Assembly (NCBI RefSeq): GCF_004365175.1
Contig: NZ_SOCE01000001.1
Span: 4,967,403-5,031,402 of the forward strand
Direction: 5' to 3'
Length of the DNA: 64,000 nt
Origin: Kribbella voronezhensis
Lineage (GTDB): Bacteria; Actinomycetota; Actinomycetes; Propionibacteriales; Kribbellaceae
Made by a program: the position numbers and the translations under genes
The notes under the pieces: generated by a model
What the model saw: only the letters and a program-made list of their open reading frames with translations
Told to the model about the DNA's origin: nothing
Databases searched by the model: none
Part shown: positions 7,405-16,154 of the stretch, in pieces
Position numbering within the stretch: the first letter of the stretch is position 1
Layout: the number at the start of each line of letters is the position of its first letter

Positions 7405-8517
7405 ATGACCACCACGGGAGCGCGGTCGCCGTACCTGATGCGAGCGGGACTGGTCCGCAACGTACGGACCGCGGAGCATCTGACCACGTTCGTCGTGTCC
7501 GGTGTCTCGACCGTGCTGATCACCCGGTTGATCCTCGGGCTGAGCGGCTATCCGCAGATCGGCGGCAAGGGTCTGCACATCGCGCACGTACTGCCCGGTG
7601 GCCTGCTGATGCTGCTGGCGATCTTCCTGCTGCTCGCGTACGTCGGTCCGGTGGTGCGGCCGGCCGCCGCGCTCGTCGGCGGCGTCGGGTTCGGCCTGTT
7701 CATCGACGAGGTGGGCAAGTTCATCACCTCGGACAACAACTACTTCTACCAGCCGGCCGCGGCGATCGTGTACGTCGTGTTCGTGCTGATCGTGCTGGCT
7801 TCGAGGTTCGTCACCAACCGCCGGCCGATCGACCCGAAGGAGCAGTTGGCCAACGTCGTCGACCACGCCGTCGAAGGAGTCTCCGGAGGACTGTCCAAGA
7901 TCCGGAGCGCGCAGGCGACGGAACAGCTCAACCAGGTCGATCCTCAGCTCCAGGGGTGGTCCGAGACGCGCGCGCTGCTGCTCGCCTGCCCTCCCGACGA
8001 GGTAGAGCTCGCTGCTCCGGTCGACGCTGCCTGGCGTGCCGTCCAGCGTGGCTTCGAACGGCTTGCGACTCACCCTTACGCGCCAAGGGTGGCGATCGCG
8101 GTACTGGTGGTGCAGGCGATCGGTGCACCGGCTATTGCGGCCGGGATCCGGTTCGACGACGGACGGCTGCTGACAGATCTCCCTGTGCTCGGAGTGGCAG
8201 CAGGAAGCTTGCTGTCGGCCACGTTCACCTTCCGGGGCGCGTTGCGGTTCCGGCGTGGAGACCGGGTGCGCGCAGTACGGCTGTTCGAGCTGGCCGTGCT
8301 GGTGTCGCTGTTGGTGACCCAGGTGTTCCAGTTCGCCGGGACGCAGTTCGCGGCGGTCGGTGGGATGACGCTGGACCTTGTCCTACTGGGCTTGCTCGGT
8401 GCCGAACGCAACCGGCTACGGCATGGGCCCGCTGCCCCGGCTAGTCCGAGGATGTGGGGCCTGCCACCAGATCCGGACGCTCCACCGTTCCCTGTGGACC
8501 CCGGCGATCCCGCTTAG
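7405..8517 (+). CDS. Predicted integral membrane protein, function unknown
   Basis: A 370-residue protein with about eight hydrophobic helices: four in the first 130 residues (for example VLPGGLLMLLAIFLLLAYVG and IVYVVFVLIVLASRF), a soluble stretch of about 80 residues, then four more (for example RVAIAVLVVQAIGAPAIAAG). The C-terminal tail is Pro-rich. The acidic pair in GLFIDEVGKF sits near a membrane segment. I do not recognise a family. TAACGT at 7391-7396, 8 bp before the ATG and without a ribosome site, suggests leaderless expression. The last 77 bp overlap the convergent MFS gene. Confidence 0.8.
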   Translation: MTTTGARSPYLMRAGLVRNVRTAEHLTTFVVSGVSTVLITRLILGLSGYPQIGGKGLHIAHVLPGGLLMLLAIFLLLAYVGPVVRPAAALVGGVGFGLFIDEVGKFITSDNNYFYQPAAAIVYVVFVLIVLASRFVTNRRPIDPKEQLANVVDHAVEGVSGGLSKIRSAQATEQLNQVDPQLQGWSETRALLLACPPDEVELAAPVDAAWRAVQRGFERLATHPYAPRVAIAVLVVQAIGAPAIAAGIRFDDGRLLTDLPVLGVAAGSLLSATFTFRGALRFRRGDRVRAVRLFELAVLVSLLVTQVFQFAGTQFAAVGGMTLDLVLLGLLGAERNRLRHGPAAPASPRMWGLPPDPDAPPFPVDPGDPA

Positions 8518-9790
8518 TCGCGCGGCCGCCCCAGTTCTCGCCGCGCCCGATCAAAACCGGTGCCGTGGTCGCCACGAAGTACAGGCAGCCTGCGGCGAGC
8601 AGTGCGGGGACCAGCCCGATGCCTGCGATCGCTGCGCCTGCTACGACGCCGCCGAGCGGCACCCCGGTCCAAGCGATGGCGTTGGTCAGCGAACCGACTC
8701 GGCCGAGCATGTGCCGCGGGGTTCGTTCCAAGAACAGCGCACCCAGTACGGGGTTGATGAAGCCGGCACCGACGCCGCCGATGGCGTAGACAAGCATCAC
8801 GGACCACACGGGCGCGTCGAAGGCCAGCAGGACGAACCGGGGCGCACCGCAGACGAGGAACGCGAGCGTGAACACCACCTTGCGCGGAATCTTGTCGCCG
8901 ATCGCCGAAGCCAGCAGGGCGAACAAGGTCGCGGTGATGCCGAACGACAACAGGATCAGGCTGGTGTGCCCGGGACCGAAGCCGTGGTCCTTGATCCAGA
9001 CCGGCAGCAGTACCGCGCCGATCGCCGCGTCGAGCAGGTTGGTGACTGCGATCATGAGGACGAGCGGCATCATCAACTTGTCCCTGCGGAGGAACTGCCA
9101 GCCCTCCCTGAGTTGCGCGAAGTAGCTGACCTCGTCACCGGCCGACGGCGTACTGGTTTCGACGGTCGGTCGCGGCACCCAGGTCCTGATCAGTGCCGCG
9201 CAGACAGCGAAGGAGACGGCGTCGACCCACAGCGCGTTGACCGTGCCGACGAGAGTGATGAGCCCGCCCGCCACGCCGTACGCTATGAACCCCGCCAGGC
9301 GCTCTGTGGTGCTTTCCAAACCGGTCACACGTTCCAGCGGCACCTTGGCGGCAGCCGCGATGTCGGGGACCAGGGTGCCTTTCGCTGCGTCGCCTGGTCC
9401 GCGCAGTGCTCCAGCTACGGCGACTATGGCAAGCAGTGCCGGGAACGAGAGCAGGTGCAGGGTGTGCAGCAGTGGGATCAGCGCGACGACACCCGCGCTG
9501 GCGACGTCGGCGGTGACGCTGATCCGGCGTCCACCGATCCGGTCGATCAGTGGGCCGCCGAAGGCTTTGCAGAGGACCAGCGGGGTCATCTCGACGAAGG
9601 CGACCAGACCGGTCTTCATCGGCGACCCCGTGCTGACCAGGACGAACCACGGGATCGCGATGGCGCTCACCCGGGTGCCGCACAGCGACACCACGTTCGC
9701 GACGAGGAAGGCGATCAGGGGCGCCCTGTACGGCGTACTGGTGGTGGCCGTGGGCTGTTCGGTTGCACGTGGCGTCGTGACGGTGCTCAT
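8441..9790 (-). CDS. MFS transporter, probable drug/multi-substrate exporter
   Basis: A 449-residue transporter of the 12-helix MFS type. The start is taken at ATG 9790 (MSTVTTPRA), because it overlaps the regulator's stop by 4 bp (ATGA) and the longer frame reads antisense to the regulator. The first helix APLIAFLVANVVSLCGTRVS and the loop after helix 2 (GGPLIDRIGGRRISV) carry the DRxGRR-like signature A motif. The C-terminal 40 residues are basic and cytoplasmic and overlap the convergent membrane-protein gene. Pairing with an ArsR-type regulator that has a strong operator suggests substrate-induced efflux. Confidence 0.9.
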   Translation of the reverse strand: MSTVTTPRATEQPTATTSTPYRAPLIAFLVANVVSLCGTRVSAIAIPWFVLVSTGSPMKTGLVAFVEMTPLVLCKAFGGPLIDRIGGRRISVTADVASAGVVALIPLLHTLHLLSFPALLAIVAVAGALRGPGDAAKGTLVPDIAAAAKVPLERVTGLESTTERLAGFIAYGVAGGLITLVGTVNALWVDAVSFAVCAALIRTWVPRPTVETSTPSAGDEVSYFAQLREGWQFLRRDKLMMPLVLMIAVTNLLDAAIGAVLLPVWIKDHGFGPGHTSLILLSFGITATLFALLASAIGDKIPRKVVFTLAFLVCGAPRFVLLAFDAPVWSVMLVYAIGGVGAGFINPVLGALFLERTPRHMLGRVGSLTNAIAWTGVPLGGVVAGAAIAGIGLVPALLAAGCLYFVATTAPVLIGRGENWGGRATKRDRRGPQGTVERPDLVAGPTSSD

Positions 9791-10377
9791 CGGGTTTCCC
9801 GGGGGTAGGCCTGGATCTGGACGGTGACCTGTTTCGCGCCCTCGGGGATCGGTGCGGTCAGGTCCTCGGAGCGGTACTTCTCCAGCACGGCCAGCACCTC
9901 TTGCATCATCTGGTGCGTCTCGGCGGCGGAGAGACGGAAGAGGTAGTCCGAGATCAGGGACGCCTCGCGCCACTCCGGGGCCATGGTCTGCAGGCTGTCG
10001 ATGGCCTGGAACATGTTCTCCGCGTAGATCTGGCCGACGCCGTGCAGGAAGCCGAGAGTCAGCTCCGGCTCCTCGTCGAGCAGCTTGCCGGTGTCGAACG
10101 CCGTCCCCTGGTGCGCGGACTTCCACCACCGGTCCCGGGCGTTCCCGCGGCTGTCGTCCTCGACCACCAGCCCGGCCTCGGCCAACTGCCGCAGGTGGTA
10201 GCTGGTCGCCCCGGTGTTCACCCCGAGCCGCTCAGCGAGCGTGGTCGCCGTGGCAGGCCCGTGCACCCGCAGCAGCCCCAGCATCCGGTTCCGCATCGGA
10301 TGCGCCAACGTCCGCAACAGCCGGCCATCAAGCTCAACTGTCCTGGCCGGGTCGGTGGGCTCGTCGTTTTGGCTCAT
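9787..10377 (-). CDS. ArsR-type (HTH_20) transcriptional regulator of the MFS exporter
   Basis: A 196-residue regulator. The winged helix-turn-helix occupies residues about 20-95: LLRTLAHPMRNRMLGLLRVH, TTLAERLGVNTGATSYHLRQ, LAEAGLVVEDD and DRWWKSAHQGTAF. A helical C-terminal region of about 100 residues follows. No metal-binding Cys pair typical of metal sensors is present, so an organic ligand is likely. The start ATG 10377 is preferred; ATG 10389 (MLAVMSQN) is possible. The stop overlaps the exporter's ATG. A 25-bp inverted repeat 27 bp upstream of the start is the likely autoregulatory operator. Confidence 0.9.
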   Translation of the reverse strand: MSQNDEPTDPARTVELDGRLLRTLAHPMRNRMLGLLRVHGPATATTLAERLGVNTGATSYHLRQLAEAGLVVEDDSRGNARDRWWKSAHQGTAFDTGKLLDEEPELTLGFLHGVGQIYAENMFQAIDSLQTMAPEWREASLISDYLFRLSAAETHQMMQEVLAVLEKYRSEDLTAPIPEGAKQVTVQIQAYPRETR

Positions 10378-10403
10378 GACAGCGAGCATAGAACTGCAAA
10401 GGT

Positions 10404-10428
10404 GGTTTGCAAAGACCTTTTGCAAACC
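10404..10428. promoter_or_regulatory. Operator of the ArsR-type regulator
   Basis: A perfect inverted repeat GGTTTGCAAA-N5-TTTGCAAACC. Each arm contains TTTGCAAA, and a further TGCAAAG lies at 10395-10401. It sits 27-51 bp upstream of the regulator's start. The AT-rich arms stand out from the GC-rich surroundings. Confidence 0.8.
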
Positions 10429-10588
10429 GATTTTGCGATCCGTCTGAGCGTTGTCTGCGGTGGCGGGAGTTGTCCACAGGCGGGGAAGTTGCCGGTGAGC
10501 GGGGCGGTGTTCGCGGCATCTTCTTCGGTGAGCGGGAATGCCTTGGCCGGTCGGGCCGGGGCGGTCGCTGACGAGAGAAGGAGCAGAC

Positions 10589-10954
10589 ATGGTGCGGGTG
10601 ATGCTGGAGGACACGGACTACTGCGACGTTCCGGCGGACCTGATGACGTTCGACGAGGGCGTGGTGGTGTTCTGGCGCGACGGCGAGGAGGTCGGCCGGC
10701 ACCGCCAACTGCGGATCCGGTCGCTGGAGATGCTCGGCTCACGGTCGATGGGCCGCCGGATCGAGGAGGCCCGGAAGACCTTCCCGAACGCATACCGGAG
10801 CTGGAGTCAGGAAGAGGAGGAGCGACTCGCGGAGCTGTACCGCGACGGGGTGGGCCTGGACGTGCTGGTCAAGGAACTCGGCCGCCAGCCAGGCGGAATC
10901 GAGACCCGCCTGCGCAGCCTCGGGCTGCTCGGCGACGACGAAAAACTCAGATGA
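10589..10954 (+). CDS. Small protein with a SANT/GcrA-like C-terminal helical motif
   Basis: A 121-residue protein starting at ATG 10589 with GAAGGAG 8 bp upstream. The N-terminal half (MVRVMLEDTDYCDVPADLMT, then VVFWRDGEEVGRHRQLRIRS) looks like a small beta-rich domain. The C-terminal half SWSQEEEERLAELYRDG, then LDVLVKELGRQPGGIETRL, has the spacing of a Myb/SANT-like or sigma-like helix-turn-helix, as in many small actinobacterial DNA-binding proteins. The function is unknown. It is a single gene transcribed away from the ArsR-type regulator. Confidence 0.8.
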   Translation: MVRVMLEDTDYCDVPADLMTFDEGVVVFWRDGEEVGRHRQLRIRSLEMLGSRSMGRRIEEARKTFPNAYRSWSQEEEERLAELYRDGVGLDVLVKELGRQPGGIETRLRSLGLLGDDEKLR

Positions 10955-11203
10955 CCAGCCCGATACTCAAGCAGCAGCAGCGCCGAGCAGAGGTCGGTGA
11001 CCTACGCCCTGGTGGGCGGCAATCTGCGAACAGGCAACCACGGTGGACCCGCCGAAGCCGACCGTCGCAGGGCGTAGCGAGTGAGCTGAGGGCGAGTTGG
11101 TGGGGCAGGTTGGCGGGCGATGCGAGTGGGTTGACGCCGAGGTGGTTGTGCAAGTTGCGGGCTGTTCCGGCGCGGGCTCTTGACGTCGCCGGGCGAGACC
11201 GTT

Positions 11204-11233
11204 TTGTGATCGGCTGGAGCGGTCAGCGACAAT
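11204..11233 (+). promoter_or_regulatory. Promoter of the methyltransferase gene (leaderless)
   Basis: TTGTGA (11204-11209) and GACAAT (11228-11233) are separated by 18 bp, and the -10 ends 6 bp before the ATG at 11240. There is no ribosome site, consistent with a leaderless mRNA. The 285 bp between 10955 and 11239 show nothing else. Confidence 0.6.
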
Positions 11234-11239
11234 GGCGCG

Positions 11240-12490
11240 ATGCAGGCAGAGTCGGGTCCGGGTGGCCCCATCGACGAGCCGGACGACGAGTCCGGGCCAC
11301 GGGACGTGATCCGTGGCGCGCTGCTGGCACCGCAGACCCTGGTCCGCGCGATCGGATCCGGCCGGCGCCGGGGAGCGGACGCCCCGCAGTACCAGCGGGT
11401 CGAGCTGCGGTACGTCGATCTCAAGGGAGTCCGCCACCTGCAGATCACCGAGTACGACGAACGCCAGGCGCACACCCGGAACGCGGCGGCCGGTCCGCCG
11501 GCGGCCGAGTCGGTGGACGGCCTCCTCGCGGCGCCGTACGGGAACTGGCATGTCGAGACGACCGACGAGACGCTTCGGCTGCGCTACACCAAGAAGGGCA
11601 AGTCGCTGCTGCATCGGCAGGGCGAGAGCCACGAGCAGAAGACCGAGCACGACCGGGTCAAGCGGCGTGTCCTCGATCCGGCCGCGCCCTTCCTGATCGA
11701 GCTCGGTATCAGCGACCACCTCGGCCGGGTCAAGCCGTCGCGCCAGTCGAAGTACAAGCAGATCGAGGAGTTCTGCAAGCTGCTGGCGCCGGCAGTGGAC
11801 GAGGCGCTGGCCGCCGGACGGATTCCGGCCGGTCGGCCGCTCCACGTGGTCGACCTCGGCTGCGGGAACGCCTATCTCACGCTCGCGGCGTACCACCTGC
11901 TGACCGCTGCCGGGCACGACGTGCGGATGACCGGTATCGATCGCACGCCCGTGGCCCGCGCACGGAACACCAAGCGGGTCGAGGCGCTGGGCTGGCAGGA
12001 TCACCTGCGGTTCGTCGACGCGACCATCGCCGATGCCGAGCTGGACACCCCACCGGATGTGGTGCTGGCGTTGCACGCGTGCGACACCGCCACCGACGAC
12101 GCGCTGGCCCGGGCGGTCGGCTGGCAGGCTCCGCTGGTGCTCGCGGCACCTTGCTGCCACCACGACATCCAGAAGCAGCTCAAGAACGTCGAACCACCGG
12201 CGCCTTACGGACTTCTCACCAGGTATGGCATCGTTCGTGAGCGGTTCGCTGACGTGCTGACGGATACGCTGCGAGCAGCCGTGTTGCGTCAGGTCGGTTA
12301 CCGGGTAGAGGTGGTGCAGTTCGTGGACAGTGAACACACGCCGCGCAATCTGTTGCTGCGCGCTGCCCGGACGGGTGCGCCGGCGGGGCCCGAGGTCCGG
12401 GCGGAGTACGAGGCGCTGGCCGGGGAGTGGCAGGTCAAGCCACGGCTGGCGGAGCTGGTCCTGGATCTCAACCGCGAGGCGGTGTTCTGA
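11240..12490 (+). CDS. SAM-dependent methyltransferase (Methyltransf_32-like)
   Basis: A 416-residue class I methyltransferase. The N-terminal 150 residues contain YVDLKGVRHLQITEYD and RYTKKGKSLLHRQ. A conserved-looking block, SRQSKYKQIEEFCKLL, precedes SAM motif I, VVDLGCGNAYLTLAAYHLL. Later elements are the acidic loop TGIDRT, then LALHACDTATDDALARA and APCCHHDIQKQL, reminiscent of the HLCGxATD and PCC motifs of tRNA-methyltransferase-like families. The substrate may be RNA or protein; that is inference. The end overlaps the hydrophobic start region of the next gene, so translation may be coupled. Confidence 0.85.
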   Translation: MQAESGPGGPIDEPDDESGPRDVIRGALLAPQTLVRAIGSGRRRGADAPQYQRVELRYVDLKGVRHLQITEYDERQAHTRNAAAGPPAAESVDGLLAAPYGNWHVETTDETLRLRYTKKGKSLLHRQGESHEQKTEHDRVKRRVLDPAAPFLIELGISDHLGRVKPSRQSKYKQIEEFCKLLAPAVDEALAAGRIPAGRPLHVVDLGCGNAYLTLAAYHLLTAAGHDVRMTGIDRTPVARARNTKRVEALGWQDHLRFVDATIADAELDTPPDVVLALHACDTATDDALARAVGWQAPLVLAAPCCHHDIQKQLKNVEPPAPYGLLTRYGIVRERFADVLTDTLRAAVLRQVGYRVEVVQFVDSEHTPRNLLLRAARTGAPAGPEVRAEYEALAGEWQVKPRLAELVLDLNREAVF

Positions 12491-12492
12491 GC

Positions 12493-13629
12493 TTGCTGCG
12501 AAACGCCCTGACCGTGACCGCCGTGACCCTGCTGAGCCTGGCAGGGGCCGCGGTACCCGCCGGTTCGGCCACGGCACTCCAGCAAACCTCCCCACCGCAA
12601 ACAGCCCCGCAACAGGTGCCGCTGGCCGATCCGCTGCCCGCGCCGAAGAAGCTGTTCACGATTCGCGACGAGCGGATCGACGAGTCCTCGGGGCTGGCGA
12701 AGAGCCAGCGGTACGTCGGCATCTGGTGGACGGTGAACGACTCCGGCGACACCGCCCGGGTGTTCGGGATCAACGCGGCCGGCAAGGTCAAGGCCGAGCT
12801 CAGCTTCAAGGCTCCGGTGAAGGACGTCGAGGCGATCGCGGTCGACCGCGAGGGCACGATCTACATCGCCGACATCGGCGACAACAAGTCCACCCGGGAC
12901 ATGATCGAGGTCTACACGATCCCTGAGCCGGACAAGCTCGAGGACGCCACGAACGTGAAGTTCCACCGGTACGACTTCAAGTACCCCGATGGCGCCCACG
13001 ACGCGGAGACGCTGCTGATCCACCCGGAGAGCCGGCAGATGTTCATCGTGACCAAGGTCGCGAAGGGTCTGGGTGGCTTCTACGCCGGGCCGGAGACGGC
13101 GTCGCGGGAAGGTACCAACGAGCTGACCAAGATGGCCGACGCGCCGGCCGGGGTCACGGACGGCACGTTCATGCCGGAAGGCGAGACCGTCGTTCTGCGC
13201 AGCTACGTGGACATCGCCCGGGTCAACTGGGGCGAGGTGCCCAAGGTGGTCGGGCGCGCGGCCACCCCGCTGGCTCAAGGCGAGTCGGTCGCGGTCGGCC
13301 CGGACGCGGACGACAACTCGGTTCTGGTCGGCAGCGAGGGCAAGGGCTCGGCCGTCTACGAGATGTCGATGCCCGCGGTCAAGGGCGCTGCCGCCAGCCC
13401 GACCGCCACTCCCGCACCGAAGAACTCGGCCGCCGACAGCGGCACCACCAAGAAGAGCCACAACCTCCGCTGGATCATCATCGGCGCGGCCTTCTTCGCC
13501 TTCGTCATCACCATCATCACCTTCCCACCCGGCCGCCGCGAACGCCTCGACCGGATGGCCGAAAACGCCCGCCTCACCGGCCAGGCCCCACCCGACCAAC
13601 ACCCCCGCCGCCGAACCCCCGCCGCCTGA
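12493..13629 (+). CDS. Secreted, C-terminally anchored protein with a propeller-like domain, function unknown
   Basis: About 378 residues. TTG 12493 is chosen as start because a classical signal peptide follows directly (LLRNALTVTAVTLLSLAGAA) and it lies 2 bp past the methyltransferase stop; the start is uncertain. After a Gln/Pro-rich linker the extracellular domain reads FTIRDERIDESSGLAKSQ, WWTVNDSGDTARVFGI, DVEAIAVDREGTIYIADIGD, like beta-propeller or esterase-like repeats. A Pro/Ala/Thr stretch leads to a membrane helix (WIIIGAAFFAFVITIITF) and a basic cytoplasmic tail. It is probably exposed on the cell surface. No enzyme motif is evident. Confidence 0.75.
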   Translation: MLRNALTVTAVTLLSLAGAAVPAGSATALQQTSPPQTAPQQVPLADPLPAPKKLFTIRDERIDESSGLAKSQRYVGIWWTVNDSGDTARVFGINAAGKVKAELSFKAPVKDVEAIAVDREGTIYIADIGDNKSTRDMIEVYTIPEPDKLEDATNVKFHRYDFKYPDGAHDAETLLIHPESRQMFIVTKVAKGLGGFYAGPETASREGTNELTKMADAPAGVTDGTFMPEGETVVLRSYVDIARVNWGEVPKVVGRAATPLAQGESVAVGPDADDNSVLVGSEGKGSAVYEMSMPAVKGAAASPTATPAPKNSAADSGTTKKSHNLRWIIIGAAFFAFVITIITFPPGRRERLDRMAENARLTGQAPPDQHPRRRTPAA

Positions 13630-13872
13630 CATCCCAGCCCCGGCTGACGTGCCAGCCCCGCGTGAGGTGCCAGCCCGGCTGACGTGCCAGTCCTGCGTGA
13701 CGTGCCAGCCCCCGGCTGACGTTCCAGCCCCGGCTGACATCCCAGCCCGCCTGACCTTCCCGCCCCGGCTGACGTGCCAGCCCACCTCACCTCCCAGCCC
13801 GCCTGACCTTCCCGGCCCGGCTGGCGTGCCAGCCCGCCTCGCCTCCCAGTCCCCTGACCTTTCAGCCCGGCT
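13628..13872. repeat. Degenerate tandem array of 16-19-bp units between convergent genes
   Basis: About 14 consecutive units with the consensus GACGTGCCAGCCCCGGCT, lengths 16 to 19 bp, begin inside the stop codon of the secreted-protein gene. The variable length and the stop codons argue against coding. It occupies almost the whole gap (13630-13945) before the serC terminator. Unlike CRISPR it has no spacers. Confidence 0.85.
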
Positions 13873-13898
13873 GGCTGACCGGCTTGTGGGCAGAAAAT

Positions 13899-13932
13899 AA
13901 GCAGCCGTCCGCCTAAGGGCGAACGGCTGCTT
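13899..13932 (-). terminator. Rho-independent terminator of serC
   Basis: A 15-bp stem with one mismatch (AAGCAGCCGTCCGCC / GGCGAACGGCTGCTT) and a 4-nt loop, TAAG on the plus strand. Read on the minus strand it is followed by TTATTTTC. It lies 14 bp beyond the serC stop. Confidence 0.9.
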
Positions 13933-13945
13933 AAGGTGAGGAGGG

Positions 13946-15070
13946 TCAGCGGAGCTTTTCGACGGTGTAGTCGATGGCTTGGGTGAGCTTCTCGACGTCG
14001 TCGGGATCGACCGCGGGGAACATCGCGACGCGGAGCTGGTTGCGGCCGAGCTTGCGGTAAGGCTCGGTGTCGACGATGCCGTTCGTGCGCAGTACCTTGG
14101 CGACCGCGGCGGCGTCGATGGAGTCGTCCAGGTCGATCGTGCCGATGACGAGCGAGCGGGCGTCGGCGTCGGTCACGTACGGCGTGGCGTAGTCCGACTT
14201 CTCCGCCCAGGTGTAGAGCCGGTTGCTGGAGTCGGTGGTGCGCGCGACGCTCCACTCCAGACCACCGTTGCCGTTGATCCAGTCGGTCTGCTCGGCCATC
14301 AGGAACAGCGTGGCCAGCGACGGCGTGTTGTACGTCTGGTTCTTGCTGGAGTTGTCGATCGCGGTCGCCAGGTCCAGGAACGCCGGGATCCACCGGCCGG
14401 ACGCGGTGATCTCCTCGACCCGCGCCAGCGCGGCCGGCGAGAGGATCGCGATCCACAGGCCGCCGTCCGCCGCGAAGCACTTCTGCGGCGCGAAGTAGTA
14501 GACGTCGACCTCGTTCAGGTCGACCGGCAGGCCGCCCGCGCCGGAGGTCGCGTCGATGGCGACCAGCGCGCCCTCGTCGGCGCCTTCGACGCGCTTGACC
14601 GGCGCCATCACGCCGGTGGAGGTCTCGTTGTGCGGCCACGCGTACAGGTCCACGCCCGCCTCGGCGACCGCGACCGGCCGGGTGCCCGGGTCGGACTTGA
14701 TCACGCTCGGCTCGCCCAGGTGCGGCGCGAGCTGCGCGGCCTTGGCGAACTTGGAGGAGAATTCGCCGAAGCTCAGGTGCTGGCTCTTCTCCCGGATCAG
14801 CGCGAACGTCGCGATGTCCCAGAACGCGGTCGAACCACCGTTGCCGAGCACGACCTGGTAGCCGTCCGGCAGGTTGAACAGGTCCGCGACGCCCTGCTGG
14901 ACCCGGCCGACCAGGTTCTTCACCGGCGCCTGCCGGTGCGAGGTGCCGAGCAGCTTGGCGCCCTCGGTCGCCAGCGCCGCGACAGCTTCCGGGCGCACCT
15001 TGGAGGGACCGGCGCCGAAGCGGCCGTCAGCGGGCTTGAGCTCTGCGGGGATGATGATGTCGCTGGTCAC
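13946..15070 (-). CDS. serC: Phosphoserine aminotransferase
   Basis: A PLP enzyme of 374 residues that converts 3-phosphohydroxypyruvate and glutamate to phosphoserine in serine biosynthesis (and the analogous step to pyridoxal phosphate in some bacteria). It matches the actinobacterial type: FGAGPSKVRPEAVAAL, GTSHRQAPVKNLVGRV, LGNGGSTAFWDIATF, HNETSTGVMAPV, VAIDATSGAGGLPVDL, the PLP-lysine motif YYFAPQKCFA, and a C-terminus EPYRKLGRNQLRVAMFPAV close to M. tuberculosis SerC. GTG 15070 is chosen because it gives the standard length and has GAAGGGA 8 bp upstream; the longer frame is spurious. It is monocistronic with its own terminator. Confidence 0.97.
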   Translation of the reverse strand: MTSDIIIPAELKPADGRFGAGPSKVRPEAVAALATEGAKLLGTSHRQAPVKNLVGRVQQGVADLFNLPDGYQVVLGNGGSTAFWDIATFALIREKSQHLSFGEFSSKFAKAAQLAPHLGEPSVIKSDPGTRPVAVAEAGVDLYAWPHNETSTGVMAPVKRVEGADEGALVAIDATSGAGGLPVDLNEVDVYYFAPQKCFAADGGLWIAILSPAALARVEEITASGRWIPAFLDLATAIDNSSKNQTYNTPSLATLFLMAEQTDWINGNGGLEWSVARTTDSSNRLYTWAEKSDYATPYVTDADARSLVIGTIDLDDSIDAAAVAKVLRTNGIVDTEPYRKLGRNQLRVAMFPAVDPDDVEKLTQAIDYTVEKLR

Positions 15071-15198
15071 CAGCGGTTCCCTTCGTCGTCTGGCTGAATG
15101 CTTGCCGACGACGCTGTCAGCGAACTCCAGTGTTCCACACCTCCGACACACCCCCGTAACAGGCCCGTACTCCGAACCCTCGGTACGCCGTACACCGG

Positions 15199-16032
15199 CT
15201 ACTCGTGTTTGCGGGTGATCTTTTGCTCGCCAGTGAGGACGGCTACCTGGCCGGCGTCGGTGGTGACCCATTCGCCGCAGGCGCCGCCGCCTTCGGCTAC
15301 GTCGAGGGTGAGCGGCGTGCCGTCCATCCGCAGCGCCGGGTGGTAGTACTCCGCGACCTGCTCGGCCTCGCCCTGGATGTAGTGGCCGATCAGTGCTCGC
15401 CGGAACCGATCGCTGGTGACGTTCGGCGCGCTCCCGTGCACCAGTGCGCCGTGGAAGAACAGCACATCGCCCGGCTCCATCTCCACCGGTACTGCGGCCG
15501 CTGCGTCGGGCAGCGGCACGGTCACATCGGTGAAGCTCACCTTCGTGTCCGCCTTCTCCGTGCACAGGATCGGCCACCGGTGACTACCCGGCACGACCTC
15601 CAGGCAGCCGTTCACCTGGTCGACCCGATCGAGCGCCATCCACGCCGCCACGCACGTACCGGGCTCGGCCTTCAGATAGAAGTTGTCCTGGTGCAGCGCC
15701 TGCCCCCGCGACCCCGGCGGCTTGAAGTAGATCATCGTCTGTACTGCGTACGGCGACCTGCCGAGCAAGGCGGTCATCACGTCGTCGAGACGGTCGTCGA
15801 TCAGCCATTGCAGGGAGAGCTCGTCCCAGCGATGCATCTGCGCCATCCGCGGGTACCGGCGGAGCGGGTCGCGGCTGTTGGCCTGTACGCCGACTACGTC
15901 ATTCGCGTACGAGCCGCGCTTCCGCAACTCCATGTAGTGGTCCCGGAGCCGCTCGACCTCGTTCACGCCGAACAACCCGCGCACCAGCGTGTACCCCGAA
16001 CGGTCGAACTCATCCTTGAACGAATCGCTCAT
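15199..16032 (-). CDS. Phytanoyl-CoA dioxygenase (PhyH) family protein
   Basis: A 277-residue Fe(II)/2-oxoglutarate oxygenase. Iron ligands are visible in ALHQDNFYLKA (His-x-Asp) and in LFFHGALVHGSAPN (distal His). The 2-oxoglutarate-binding Arg is probably in RFRRALIGHYIQG. Start ATG 16032 has AGGAG with 6 bp spacing; the frame continuing upstream runs into the AraC gene. It diverges from an AraC-family regulator across 122 bp, a common pairing in which the regulator activates the oxygenase. The substrate is unknown. Confidence 0.92.
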   Translation of the reverse strand: MSDSFKDEFDRSGYTLVRGLFGVNEVERLRDHYMELRKRGSYANDVVGVQANSRDPLRRYPRMAQMHRWDELSLQWLIDDRLDDVMTALLGRSPYAVQTMIYFKPPGSRGQALHQDNFYLKAEPGTCVAAWMALDRVDQVNGCLEVVPGSHRWPILCTEKADTKVSFTDVTVPLPDAAAAVPVEMEPGDVLFFHGALVHGSAPNVTSDRFRRALIGHYIQGEAEQVAEYYHPALRMDGTPLTLDVAEGGGACGEWVTTDAGQVAVLTGEQKITRKHE

Positions 16033-16154
16033 CCACATCTCCTGTGCTCGATCCACCGTGAGCATCCGGCGGCGCATACTGAGAACCAGACAAGGCAATT
16101 CTCTGAGAGCAAGCACCGATCGGCCACGGATGTTCGACGCAAGGACTTGAAGTT

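Noticed and set aside
9901..12240. Very long plus-strand frame across the ArsR and methyltransferase region
   Set aside because: It reads antisense to the regulator and out of frame with the small SANT-like gene and the methyltransferase, all of which have recognisable motifs.
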